From Thermoleophilia bacterium (GTDB lineage: Bacteria > Actinomycetota > Thermoleophilia > Gaiellales > Gaiellaceae), in the NCBI GenBank assembly GCA_029858755.1, contig JAOUEK010000067.1, forward strand, positions 1 to 8,220: a stretch of DNA of 8,220 bases, given 5' to 3'. Every line of letters starts with the position of its first letter. Position 1 is the first letter of the stretch. Both the position numbers and the translations under genes were made by a program. The notes under the pieces were generated by a model. That model was not told the DNA's origin and ran no database searches. It was given only the letters and a program-made list of their open reading frames with translations. This document shows, in pieces, positions 1 through 6,364 of this stretch.

Positions 1-1
1 C

Positions 2-103
2 GAGGCGCTCTTGAGCCACCGCCTCGCGCTCGACGAGGTGAACCGCGGCTTCGAGCTGATGGAGGCCCAGGACGGGATCCGGAGCGTGATCGTCTTCGAC
101 TGA
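2..103 (+). CDS. C-terminal fragment of zinc-dependent medium-chain alcohol dehydrogenase
   Basis: Only the last 33 codons are in the window; the 5' part lies off the left edge. The frame ends in TGA at 101-103. The visible tail reads SHRLALDEVNRGFELM and then GIRSVIVFD. This is the typical end of zinc-type medium-chain dehydrogenases related to class III alcohol / S-(hydroxymethyl)glutathione dehydrogenases, where a 'THR-(F/L)-LDE-(I/V)-N-x-(A/G)-FELM' helix is followed by 'SIR-(S/T)-V(V/I)-x-(F/Y)'. Such enzymes oxidise alcohols or thiol-aldehyde adducts with NAD in the cytoplasm. The catalytic and zinc-binding residues are not in the window, so neither substrate nor activity can be judged. 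It converges with the small leftward gene ending at 140, leaving 36 nt between the stops. Family call is fairly safe; subfamily is a guess. Confidence 0.72.
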   Translation, partial: EALLSHRLALDEVNRGFELMEAQDGIRSVIVFD

Positions 104-142
104 GCGACCGCGCCGCTCGGCGACCGTGCCGCCGGTCGGTCA
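104..142. terminator. Weak hairpin between convergent stops
   Basis: CGACCG (121-126) and CGGTCG (133-138) form a perfect 6-bp stem around a 6-nt loop, directly beside the leftward stop codon at 140-142 and 18 nt after the rightward stop at 103. No T-run follows on either strand, so this is only a candidate shared terminator. In GC-rich DNA such stems also arise by chance. Confidence 0.25.
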
Positions 143-373
143 GGCGGCCCGCTGCTCTTCGGTGTGCGGCGCCGCGGCGTCGTGGGCGTCGCGCGACGGG
201 CGCGCGAAGACGACGGCGGGCACGTCGGCGCGGTTGTGCACGACGAAGCGGAGGCGCTTGCTGCGCAGGTGCTGCTCGAAGGCGCCGATCCCCGCCTCGT
301 CTTCGGGCGCGAAGTAGACGTGCTTGCCGTCCCGGAGCCACTGCTCCTCGAGGTCGATCCAGGTCACGCTCAC
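140..373 (-). CDS. Small hypothetical protein (77 aa)
   Basis: I do not recognise this protein. The 77-residue frame starts at a GTG (371-373) and stops at TGA (140-142). It begins MSVTWIDLEEQWLRDG, is rich in acidic and basic residues, has no membrane segment or signal peptide, and ends in an alanine/glutamate-rich tail likely to be disordered. The middle part suggests an alternating helix/strand fold (IGAFEQHLRSKRLRFVVHN), but no known motif stands out. It lies 59 nt after the GntR regulator on the same strand and may be the last gene of that operon. There is no clear ribosome site before the GTG; a purine-rich GGAAGGGGGA lies about 25 nt upstream, too far to help. The alternative GTG at 365-367 would shorten it by two residues. 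Coding is supported by the amino-acid make-up and gap-filling position only. Confidence 0.5.
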   Translation of the reverse strand: MSVTWIDLEEQWLRDGKHVYFAPEDEAGIGAFEQHLRSKRLRFVVHNRADVPAVVFARPSRDAHDAAAPHTEEQRAA

Positions 374-432
374 GGTGTAGGTGTTCGACGCCCGCGGTGC
401 GTCCCCCTTCCGAGGGATCGCGGCAGGTCGAG

Positions 433-1089
433 TCAGGCGGCGAGCGCGACGCGCAACCGGTCGAGCGCCCGTTCACGATGCGCGTCCTGCAGCGCGACGA
501 CGGCGTCGACGTCACGGCGCGCGACCGCCCTGACGATCGCATCGTGGGCCCGGTCCGCCTCGACCGCCTCTCCGGGCAGGGCGTAGTAGAGGGCGCGGTA
601 CGCCTCCGTGGAGTCCCAGAGCAGGTCGACGAGCCGCTGCAGCTGCTGGCTCCGAGCGAGGCCGTGCAGGACCGCGTGGAACGCGCGGTTCGTCTCCAGG
701 CGCGTCGCCAGGTCGCCGCGGCTCGCGGCGGCGCGGCAGTCGTCGGCGGTGCGGCGCAGCCGGGCCACGTCCGCATCGGTGGCGAGCGGGACGCCCCGCC
801 TGATCGCCTCCGTCTCGAGCAGGCGTCGTAGGGCGTAGACCTCCTCGAGGTCGGTGAGGTCGAGCTCCGTGACCACGTACCCCCGTCGCGGGCGGTACGT
901 GACGAGCCCCTCACCCGCCAGCGCCCGGAGCGCCTCGCGCAACGGGATCATGCTCACGCCGACGCGCTCCGCCCACGACTCCTGGTTGACCCGCTGCCCG
1001 GGCGGTAACTCGCCGTCGAGGATCGCGCTGCGCAGCGCCTCCGCGGCGCGGTGCTGCGCCGTGGGACGCCGTTGCGCCGTCGAGGTCAC
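433..1089 (-). CDS. GntR-family transcriptional regulator, FadR/FCD subfamily
   Basis: This is a 218-residue DNA-binding repressor or activator. Residues about 12-75 form the winged helix-turn-helix, with the hallmarks LRSAILDGELPPGQRVNQ, then VSMIPLREALRALAGEGLV and the wing RPRRGYVV. Residues about 80-210 form the all-helical FCD ligand domain; FH at 137-138, H182 and H204 match the positions that usually hold a metal. The residue normally Asp before FH is Asn134, which some members also have. FCD regulators typically sense carboxylic acids or acyl-CoA-type metabolites. It begins at GTG four bases after the acyl-CoA dehydrogenase stop (TAG, 1094-1096), so the two are probably transcribed together and translationally coupled. 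Control of that gene by this protein is inference from position. Length is normal for the family. Confidence 0.93.
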   Translation of the reverse strand: MTSTAQRRPTAQHRAAEALRSAILDGELPPGQRVNQESWAERVGVSMIPLREALRALAGEGLVTYRPRRGYVVTELDLTDLEEVYALRRLLETEAIRRGVPLATDADVARLRRTADDCRAAASRGDLATRLETNRAFHAVLHGLARSQQLQRLVDLLWDSTEAYRALYYALPGEAVEADRAHDAIVRAVARRDVDAVVALQDAHRERALDRLRVALAA

Positions 1090-1093
1090 CCGC

Positions 1094-2281
1094 CTACCGG
1101 AACGACGACGTCCCGGTGAGAGCGTTGCCGACCACGAGCGTGTGCACCTCGTGGGTGCCCTCGTAGGTGAGCACCGACTCGAGGTTGTTCATGTGCCGGA
1201 TCACCGGGTACTCGAGGGTGACGCCGTTCGCGCCGAGCACCGACCGCGCCGAGCGGCAGACCTCCAGCGCGCCGCGCACGTTGCCGAGCTTGCCGAGGCT
1301 GACGTGCTCCGGGCGCAGCGTGCCGGCGTCCTTCATGCGCCCGAGGTGGAGCGCGACCAGCCCGGCCCGGTTGAGCTCGAGCGCCATCTCGGCGAGCTTC
1401 TGCTGGGTCAGCTGGTAGGCGGAGATCGGCTTGCCGAAGACGATTCTCTCCTTCGAGTACTCGAGCGCGGCCTCGAAGCACGCGCGGCCCGCGCCCACCG
1501 AGCCCCAGACGATGCCGTACCGCGCCTCGTCGAGGCACGTGAGCGGCCCGCGGAGCGTGCGGATCTCGGGGAACGCGTTCTCGTCCGGTACGCGGACGTC
1601 CTGCAGCACGAGCTCGGACGTCACCGAGGCGCGCAGCGAGATCTTCTTGTGGATCTCGGGTGCGCTGAACCCGGGCATGCCCTTCTCCACGAGGAAGCCG
1701 CGGATCTCGTCCGCGTCGGTGCGCGCCCAGACGACCGCGACGTCGGCGATCGTCCCGTTCGTGATCCACATCTTCGCCCCGTTGAGGAGCCAGTCGCCTC
1801 CGTCGCGGCGCGCGTGCGTTCGCATCGACCCGGGGTCCGACCCCGCGTCCGGCTCGGTGAGCCCGAAGCACCCGATCGCCTCGCCGGCGTGCATCGCCGG
1901 CAGCCACCGCTGCTTCTGCTCCTCGGACCCCCAGCGCCAGATGGCGAACATCGCCAGCGAGCCCTGCACGGAGACGGCGCTGCGCACCCCCGAGTCGCCC
2001 GCCTCCAGCTCGAGGCACGCGAGCCCGTACGCGACGGCGCTCGCGCCCGGGAGGCCGTAGCCCTCGAGATGCATCCCGAAGAGGCCGAGCTTCGCGAGCT
2101 CCTGCATCAGCTCACGGGGCAGCTCGCTGCGCTCGAACCAGTCGCCGACCTCGGGCAGGACCTGCTCGCGCACGAACTGGCGCACGGTGTCGCGGATCGC
2201 CCGCTCCTCCTCGTCGAGCAGCGCGTCGAGCGCGAGGTAGTCGAGCGGGTCGAGAGCGGGGAGCTCGGTCTGGACTGCCAA
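1094..2281 (-). CDS. Acyl-CoA dehydrogenase, glutaryl-CoA dehydrogenase-like
   Basis: This 395-residue flavoenzyme would oxidise an acyl-CoA at the alpha-beta bond, passing electrons to ETF. Several stretches are characteristic of glutaryl-CoA dehydrogenase: SGVRSAVSVQGSL with Arg100 at the position that binds the substrate's distal carboxylate, CFGLTEPDAGSDPGSM at 138-153 (FAD/substrate loop), and YPVIRHMNNLESVLTYEGTH ending at 377, with Glu374 as the expected catalytic base. The N-terminal helical, middle beta and C-terminal helical domains are complete. GcdH converts glutaryl-CoA to crotonyl-CoA in lysine/tryptophan breakdown; related acyl-CoA dehydrogenases or CoA-transfer-linked homologues remain possible. 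The start is TTG at 2279-2281, chosen because GGAGG lies five bases upstream and no other start fits. It heads a leftward operon with the GntR regulator and probably the 77-residue protein. No ETF, CoA ligase or CoA transferase gene is adjacent. Confidence 0.92.
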   Translation of the reverse strand: MAVQTELPALDPLDYLALDALLDEEERAIRDTVRQFVREQVLPEVGDWFERSELPRELMQELAKLGLFGMHLEGYGLPGASAVAYGLACLELEAGDSGVRSAVSVQGSLAMFAIWRWGSEEQKQRWLPAMHAGEAIGCFGLTEPDAGSDPGSMRTHARRDGGDWLLNGAKMWITNGTIADVAVVWARTDADEIRGFLVEKGMPGFSAPEIHKKISLRASVTSELVLQDVRVPDENAFPEIRTLRGPLTCLDEARYGIVWGSVGAGRACFEAALEYSKERIVFGKPISAYQLTQQKLAEMALELNRAGLVALHLGRMKDAGTLRPEHVSLGKLGNVRGALEVCRSARSVLGANGVTLEYPVIRHMNNLESVLTYEGTHEVHTLVVGNALTGTSSFR

Positions 2282-2284
2282 GGG

Positions 2285-2291
2285 GACCTCC
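2285..2291 (-). promoter_or_regulatory. Shine-Dalgarno deciding the TTG start of the acyl-CoA dehydrogenase
   Basis: On the minus strand GGAGG precedes the TTG at 2281 with the spacer TCCCC. The spacing of five bases and the strong match to the 16S tail support TTG as the true start. Confidence 0.6.
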
Positions 2292-2319
2292 GGGTCGGGA
2301 CGGAAACGCGTAGGGAAAG

Positions 2320-2325
2320 TTTATA
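2320..2325 (-). promoter_or_regulatory. Candidate -10 box for the acyl-CoA dehydrogenase operon
   Basis: TATAAA on the minus strand (preceded by ATTTTC) sits in the only clearly AT-rich patch of this intergenic region, about 40 nt before the TTG start. It would give a short leader of around 30 nt. No good TTGACA-like -35 is visible at 16-18 bases upstream; that position falls inside the strong hairpin at 2332-2370. The T-run also serves the adjacent terminator, so promoter function is inferred. Confidence 0.4.
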
Positions 2326-2326
2326 G

Positions 2327-2370
2327 AAAATGCGAGCAGCCCGTGCGCTTCGCGCCCACGGGCGGCTCGC
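2327..2370 (-). terminator. Strong hairpin plus T-run, likely terminator of the YihY-family gene
   Basis: Nested arms pair almost completely: GCGAGC (2332-2337) with GCTCGC (2365-2370), GCCCGTG (2339-2345) with CACGGGC (2357-2363), and CGC with GCG around a TTC loop at 2349-2351. One A/G mismatch and a CC bulge interrupt the stem. On the minus strand it is followed by TTTT (2327-2330), the form of an intrinsic terminator about 100 nt after the YihY-family stop. On the plus strand nothing T-rich follows. Its symmetry would also suit an operator controlling the neighbouring promoter. Confidence 0.6.
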
Positions 2371-2447
2371 GCTACGCCATCCCCGGGCCCGGACGACCGT
2401 CGCTTCGACCGCGCGCGAGCGGGCGCCGACCGCGGTAGAGCCGTTCT

Positions 2448-2480
2448 GAGCCTCGCGCCTCGAGGGGCGCCTCAGGGCTC
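2448..2480 (-). terminator. Interrupted inverted repeat at the end of the YihY-family gene
   Basis: GAGCC (2448-2452) pairs with GGCTC (2476-2480) and GCGCC (2455-2459) with GGCGC (2466-2470). It overlaps the last codons and stop of the membrane-protein gene. There is no T-run after it, and the hairpin at 2327-2370 is a better terminator, so this one may be incidental. Confidence 0.2.
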
Positions 2481-3458
2481 CTGCGCCGGTGTCGACGCCT
2501 CCTGCCGCTGCGACGGCTCGTCCGTGGTCGGCGACGGCAGCGGCTCCTCGTCGCGGTGCACGAAGAGGCCGACCACGGCGCGGCGGAGCTGGGTGAGGAA
2601 CGGGTCGCCGGGGCCGCCCGGTGGCTCCGCCCAGGCGGTAGCCACCGACGCGCCGATCAGCAGTGCGGATGCGTACAGGTAGACCGTGTAGAGGAAGACG
2701 AGGGCGGCGGCGAGCGAGCCGTAGACGACGGACAGCTGGCCGATCTTCTGGAACAGGTACACGGAGAGCAGCGAGATCCCGAACAGCAGGAGCGCGGTCA
2801 CGAAGGCGCCGACCACGGCGTCGCGGAAGCGCAGGCGTTGCCGGCCCGCCGGGACGAAGCGGTAGAGCAGCATCACGACGACCGTCGACAGCAGCACCGG
2901 GACGCCGTTCCGGCTCGAGAAGCCCACGACACCCTCGCCGACGCCGAGCCAGTCGGCGAACCGCTCACCGACAGCCGTCACGATCTGCACGGCGAGGTTC
3001 AGGGCGACCGTGAGCAGCACGAGCACGCCGACGGCCAGCACGAGCAGGAGGTCGACGAGCTTGCTGCGGGCGGCGGGGCGCGATCGCGGGACGCCCATCG
3101 CCGTCTCGATCCCGATCCGGATCGCCGCCATCATCCCCGACGCCGCCCACGCGAACACGAGCAGCGAGAGCAGGCCGAGCGCGCTCGCGGGGCTCGCGAT
3201 GCGCGTGATCGCGTCGTTCACGTCCTGCTCGCCCTGGGCGGAGACGGGGAGCCGGTCGATCGTCGCCGCGATCACGTCGGCGCGAATCGAGTCGTCGGTG
3301 AGCACGAGCCCGATGATCGAGACCAGCACGATCGCGAGGGGCGCGAGCGAGAAGAGCACGCGGTAGGCGATCCCCGCCGCGTGCTGGGGGAGTCGCCGCG
3401 CGAAGTACCGGTCGACGACCTTGGGCACGACCCCGAGCAGGCGCCGCACCATGTTCAC
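2472..3458 (-). CDS. YihY/virulence factor BrkB family inner-membrane protein
   Basis: This 328-residue protein has about six hydrophobic helices, roughly at 35-53, 91-112, 134-160, 185-203, 213-236 and 245-275. The pattern GIAYRVLFSLAPLAIVLVSI near the N terminus and YGSLAAALVFLYTVYLYASA before the last helix are typical of the YihY/BrkB family (formerly annotated as ribonuclease BN). The family's function is unsettled; proposed roles include transport or envelope integrity. The C-terminal ~50 residues are polar, Pro/Glu/Gln/Thr-rich and probably a cytoplasmic disordered tail. The GTG at 3458 (no ribosome site seen) and the ATG at 3452 are both possible starts; the frame stays open to a TAG at 3528-3530 but holds no earlier ATG or GTG. 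It is divergent from thrS, 105 nt apart, so the two probably share an intergenic promoter region. Confidence 0.9.
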   Translation of the reverse strand: MNMVRRLLGVVPKVVDRYFARRLPQHAAGIAYRVLFSLAPLAIVLVSIIGLVLTDDSIRADVIAATIDRLPVSAQGEQDVNDAITRIASPASALGLLSLLVFAWAASGMMAAIRIGIETAMGVPRSRPAARSKLVDLLLVLAVGVLVLLTVALNLAVQIVTAVGERFADWLGVGEGVVGFSSRNGVPVLLSTVVVMLLYRFVPAGRQRLRFRDAVVGAFVTALLLFGISLLSVYLFQKIGQLSVVYGSLAAALVFLYTVYLYASALLIGASVATAWAEPPGGPGDPFLTQLRRAVVGLFVHRDEEPLPSPTTDEPSQRQEASTPAQEP

Positions 3459-3550
3459 GGGCCAGAGCAGCAGGCGCGCGAGCGGCGACCGGCGCGGTGG
3501 GGGGCTGGCTCGTCCACGCGAGCCAGTCTAGGGTGCGTCCCCGCTGCGAC

Positions 3551-3563
3551 TATCCTGCGCGCG
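3551..3563 (+). promoter_or_regulatory. Candidate -10 box for a leaderless thrS mRNA
   Basis: TATCCT (3551-3556) is followed by seven bases and then the GTG start of thrS at 3564. That spacing would place transcription initiation on or next to the start codon. No Shine-Dalgarno sequence precedes the GTG, which fits a leaderless transcript, a common class in high-GC Gram-positives. A -35 box is not obvious. Confidence 0.45.
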
Positions 3564-5474
3564 GTGCGCATCCTGCTGCCCGACGACACCGAGCTCGAGC
3601 TCCCGGAGGGGGCCTCGGCGCTCGACGCCGCCCGTGCGATCGGGCCGAGGCTGGCGGAGCAGGCCGTGCTCGCCCGCGTCGACGGCGAGCCGCGCGACCT
3701 GCGGCTGCCGCTCCCGGACGGTGCCCGCCTGCAGCTCCTGACGACACGCGACCGCGAGGACCCGGACGCCCTCGCGGTGCTTCGGCACTCGAGCGCGCAC
3801 CTGCTCGCGGAGGCCGTGCGCCGCCTGCACCCGGGGGTGAAGGTCGCGATCGGGCCCCCGATCGACAGCGGCTTCTACTACGACTTCGAGTTCCCGGAGC
3901 CGATCCACGAGTCCGACCTGGAGGCAATCGAGGCGGAGATCCGGCGCGAGATCGCCGAGGGGCGCCGCTGGGAGCGTCAGGAGATCACCGCCGACGAGGC
4001 CCGCTCGCGCTTCGCGCACGAGGGCGAGACGTACAAGGTCGAGCTCGTCGACACCGCGGAGGGCGAGATCTCGCTGTACACGCAGGGCGACTTCACCGAC
4101 CTCTGCCGGGGGCCGCACCTGCAGGACGCGACACCGATCCAGGCCATCACGCTCACCGGCCTCGCGGGCGCCTACTGGCGCGGCGACGAGCGCAACACGC
4201 AGCTGACACGGATCTACGGCACCGCGTTCTTCACGCAGGAGGACCTCGACGCGCACCTCGCACGGCTCGAGGACGCGCGCGCACGCGACCATCGCCGGCT
4301 GGGGCCGCAGCTCGACCTCGTCCACCTCTCCGACGCCTCGCCCGGATCGCCGTTCTGGCACCCGAAAGGAATGGTGCTCTGGAACACGCTCGAGGACCTC
4401 CGTCGCGTCGAGAACGGCCGCCGCGGCTACCTCGAGGTGAAGACCCCGCTGATCTACGACCGCACCGTGTGGGAGACGTCCGGTCACTGGGAGAAGTTCC
4501 GCGAGAACATGTACCTCGTGGCCGGTGAGGGGGAGGAGCCGCACGCGGGGCTGAAGCCGATGAACTGCCCGGGGCACATGCTCCTCTTCGGCAGCCAGCT
4601 GCGCAGCTACCGCGACCTGCCGCTGCGCTACGCGGAGTCGTCGACGCTGCATCGCAACGAGCTCGCCGGGACGCTGCACGGCCTGCTGCGGGTGCGCCAC
4701 GTGACCCAGGACGATGCGCACATCTTCTGCACGCGCCAGCAGATCGAGGACGAGATCTTCGGCTGCCTCGACTACGTCGCCTTTCTCTACGACCTGTTCG
4801 GCATGTCGGCACGCTTCGAGCTCTCCACGCGCCCGGACGACAAGCTCGGCACCGACGAGGAGTGGGACTTCACCGAGGGGGCGCTCCGCTCCGCCCTCGA
4901 GCGCCGCGGGCTCGACTACTTCGAGGGGGTCGGCGAGGGTGCCTTCTACGGGCCCAAGATCGACCTCCACATGACCGACGTGCTCGGGCGCGCCTGGCAG
5001 ATGGGGACGATCCAGCTCGACGCCCAGATGCCCGCCCGCTTCGGGCTCACGTACATGGGTGCCGACAACGCCGAGCACGTGCCGTACGTGATCCACCGTG
5101 CGCTGCTCGGCTCGCTGGAGCGGTTCCTGGGGATCCTCATCGAGCACTACGCCGGGGCCTTCCCGCTCTGGCTCGCCCCCGTGCAGCTCACCGTGCTCCC
5201 CGTGGGCGAGGGCCACCGTGAGGCGGCGAGGGCGCTCGCCGAGCGCGTGCGCGCGGCCGGCTACCGGGTGGAGGTCGACGAGCGCGACGAGACGCTCGGT
5301 CGCCGGATTCGCGACACCGAGCTCGCCAAGGTCCCCTACGCGGTCGTGTGGGGGGATCGCGAGAGCGACGAGAGCCTCGCCGTCCGGGTGCGCGGCGAGG
5401 GACAGGCGACGATGTCGCTCGACGACCTGCTCTCCCGGCTCCGCGACGAGACGCCCGCCGTCCTGGCCTCGTAG
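3564..5474 (+). CDS. thrS: Threonyl-tRNA synthetase
   Basis: This 636-residue enzyme charges tRNA-Thr with threonine in the cytoplasm and edits mis-acylated Ser-tRNA-Thr. Domains in order are TGS (about 1-60), the editing domain (about 65-230, with HSSAH at 75-79 and CRGPH at 181-185), the class II catalytic core (about 245-535) and the anticodon-binding domain (about 537-632). The zinc ligands of the active site are all present: Cys335 in KPMNCPGHM, His386 in TQDDAHIFC and His511 in YVIHRALLGSLER, at almost the same numbers as in E. coli. The start is the GTG at 3564, giving VRILLPDDTELELPEG, the normal beginning of the TGS domain. The reading frame is open far upstream, over the antisense of the YihY gene, but that part is not synthetase-like. 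No T-box leader fits in the short upstream space. Length is normal. Confidence 0.97.
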   Translation: MRILLPDDTELELPEGASALDAARAIGPRLAEQAVLARVDGEPRDLRLPLPDGARLQLLTTRDREDPDALAVLRHSSAHLLAEAVRRLHPGVKVAIGPPIDSGFYYDFEFPEPIHESDLEAIEAEIRREIAEGRRWERQEITADEARSRFAHEGETYKVELVDTAEGEISLYTQGDFTDLCRGPHLQDATPIQAITLTGLAGAYWRGDERNTQLTRIYGTAFFTQEDLDAHLARLEDARARDHRRLGPQLDLVHLSDASPGSPFWHPKGMVLWNTLEDLRRVENGRRGYLEVKTPLIYDRTVWETSGHWEKFRENMYLVAGEGEEPHAGLKPMNCPGHMLLFGSQLRSYRDLPLRYAESSTLHRNELAGTLHGLLRVRHVTQDDAHIFCTRQQIEDEIFGCLDYVAFLYDLFGMSARFELSTRPDDKLGTDEEWDFTEGALRSALERRGLDYFEGVGEGAFYGPKIDLHMTDVLGRAWQMGTIQLDAQMPARFGLTYMGADNAEHVPYVIHRALLGSLERFLGILIEHYAGAFPLWLAPVQLTVLPVGEGHREAARALAERVRAAGYRVEVDERDETLGRRIRDTELAKVPYAVVWGDRESDESLAVRVRGEGQATMSLDDLLSRLRDETPAVLAS

Positions 5475-5519
5475 CGCGCGAGGCGCGCCCGCTCGCACGG
5501 CCGTGGTCGCGACACCTGC

Positions 5520-5525
5520 TACGCT
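5520..5525 (+). promoter_or_regulatory. Possible -10 box for the infC-rpmI-rplT operon
   Basis: TACGCT in the thrS-infC gap keeps the key T-A----T pattern. It would give a leader of about 145 nt, consistent with a separately regulated operon. No convincing -35 is seen, so read-through from thrS is an alternative. Confidence 0.25.
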
Positions 5526-5600
5526 CTCCCTCTGCAAGCAGGGACGGCATCGCCCCTCACCTCGCCGGCATGCGCCGCGCGGGGTTCAACCGAGTCGACG

Positions 5601-5643
5601 CGACGAGGTCCGGTGCCGCTGTCTGCAGCGGCAACGTCGTTTG
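5601..5643 (+). promoter_or_regulatory. Structured leader hairpin upstream of infC
   Basis: TGCCGCTG (5614-5621) and CAGCGGCA (5626-5633) form a perfect 8-bp stem with a TCTG loop. CGACG (5601-5605) and CGTCG (5635-5639) can add an outer stem with an asymmetric internal loop. A short TTT (5640-5642) follows, just before the AGGAGG at 5647. Leaders of infC-rpmI-rplT operons are known regulatory targets (L20 binding to leader RNA, with attenuation or translational control). Whether this one binds L20 is inference; it does not obviously match the known Bacillus or E. coli L20 sites. Confidence 0.4.
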
Positions 5644-5646
5644 AAC

Positions 5647-5681
5647 AGGAGGAACGAGTCGGCTTGGTGAACAGCCTTTGA
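5647..5681 (+). promoter_or_regulatory. Strong ribosome site with short upstream ORF overlapping the infC start
   Basis: AGGAGG (5647-5652) is the best ribosome site in the window, but it lies 25 nt before the infC TTG. Within reach are TTG (5664) and GTG (5667), which open a frame of four or five codons (VNSL) ending in TGA at 5679-5681. This TGA overlaps the infC TTG (5678-5680) as TTGA. The layout fits re-initiation at infC after translation of the short upstream ORF. Confidence 0.45.
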
Positions 5682-6364
5682 GACCGCGGCGGCGCCCCGA
5701 GGACAGGACACGTCCCGTCGTCCACCAGGATCGGATCAACGATGCGATCCGCGCGCAGCGCGTCCGTCTCGTCGACGAGAACGGCGGGCAGGTCGGGATC
5801 AAGCCCACGAAGGAGGCGCTCGAGTACGCGTTCAGCAAGAACCTCGACCTGGTCGAGGTGGCCGCGAACGCCGATCCCCCCGTGGCGCGCGTCATGGACT
5901 ACGGCAAGTGGCGCTACGAGCAGGAGCAGCGGGCGAAGCAGGCGAGGAAGCACCAGTCGCAGGTTCACGTCAAGGAGATCAAGCTCAGGCCGAAGATCGG
6001 CGATCACGACTACGAGACGAAGAAGGGCCACGTCGTCCGCTTCCTCAACCAGCGGGCGAAGGTCAAGGTCACGATCATGTTCCGGGGGCGGGAGAACCTC
6101 CACCCGGAGCGCGGTCGGATGCTGCTCGACCGTCTCGCCGAGGACGTCAAGGAGATCGGTCAGGTCGAGCAGGTGCCGACGATCGACGGACGGAACATGA
6201 TCATGCTGCTCGGGCCGACGAGGAACGCAGGGGTGAAGCGAGATGCCGAAGGTGAAGACAGGGAGCGGGGCAAAGAAGCGGTTCAAGGTGACGGGGGCAG
6301 GAAGGCTGCTGCGCCGGCACGCGATGAAGAGCCACAACCTCGAGAAGAAGTCGTCGAAGCGTAG
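5678..6364 (+). CDS. infC: Translation initiation factor IF-3
   Basis: IF-3 binds the 30S subunit, prevents 50S joining and checks the start codon. The N-terminal domain (about 16-85) shows the family core DQRIN-like [29 protein letters not shown] and KWRYEQEQ. The C-terminal domain (about 95-182) shows [30 protein letters not shown] and [13 protein letters not shown]. The only canonical start upstream of the domain in this frame is TTG at 5678; the frame is closed by TGA at 5642-5644. Non-AUG infC starts are known in other bacteria and tie into autoregulation. After residue about 185 the frame continues 43 residues of charged, low-complexity tail, overlapping rpmI by 122 nt. A one-base change in the GGGG at 6230-6233 would instead end the protein at the TGA at 6234-6236, seven nt before the rpmI ATG. 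Identity is certain; the two ends are less so. Confidence 0.95.
   Translation: MRPRRRPEDRTRPVVHQDRINDAIRAQRVRLVDENGGQVGIKPTKEALEYAFSKNLDLVEVAANADPPVARVMDYGKWRYEQEQRAKQARKHQSQVHVKEIKLRPKIGDHDYETKKGHVVRFLNQRAKVKVTIMFRGRENLHPERGRMLLDRLAEDVKEIGQVEQVPTIDGRNMIMLLGPTRNAGVKRDAEGEDRERGKEAVQGDGGRKAAAPARDEEPQPREEVVEA

Noticed and set aside
854..2326. 490-codon plus-strand open frame
   Set aside because: It is antisense to the well-supported acyl-CoA dehydrogenase and regulator, and its composition (Arg/Ala/Glu/His/Pro) is typical of a GC-rich shadow frame.
2556..3563. Long open extension upstream of thrS in the same frame
   Set aside because: It lies antisense to the YihY-family gene, is His/Asp/Glu/Arg-rich shadow sequence, and the TGS domain starts cleanly at GTG 3564.
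3459..3563. Longer N terminus for the YihY-family protein
   Set aside because: The frame is open to TAG 3528-3530 but contains no ATG or GTG before 3458; the apparent GTG at 3515-3517 is out of frame.
5475..5490. Possible thrS terminator (GCGCG-AGG-CGCGC)
   Set aside because: Only a 5-bp stem of alternating GC without a T-run; expected by chance at this base composition.
3528..5537. 669-codon minus-strand open frame
   Set aside because: It mirrors thrS codon by codon and shows no domain; the plus strand encodes a complete threonyl-tRNA synthetase.
5676..5682. CTTTGAG resembling the prfB programmed +1 frameshift site
   Set aside because: A +1 shift leads to a frame that is not IF-3; the IF-3 frame would need a -1 step, and re-initiation at the overlapping TTG explains it better.
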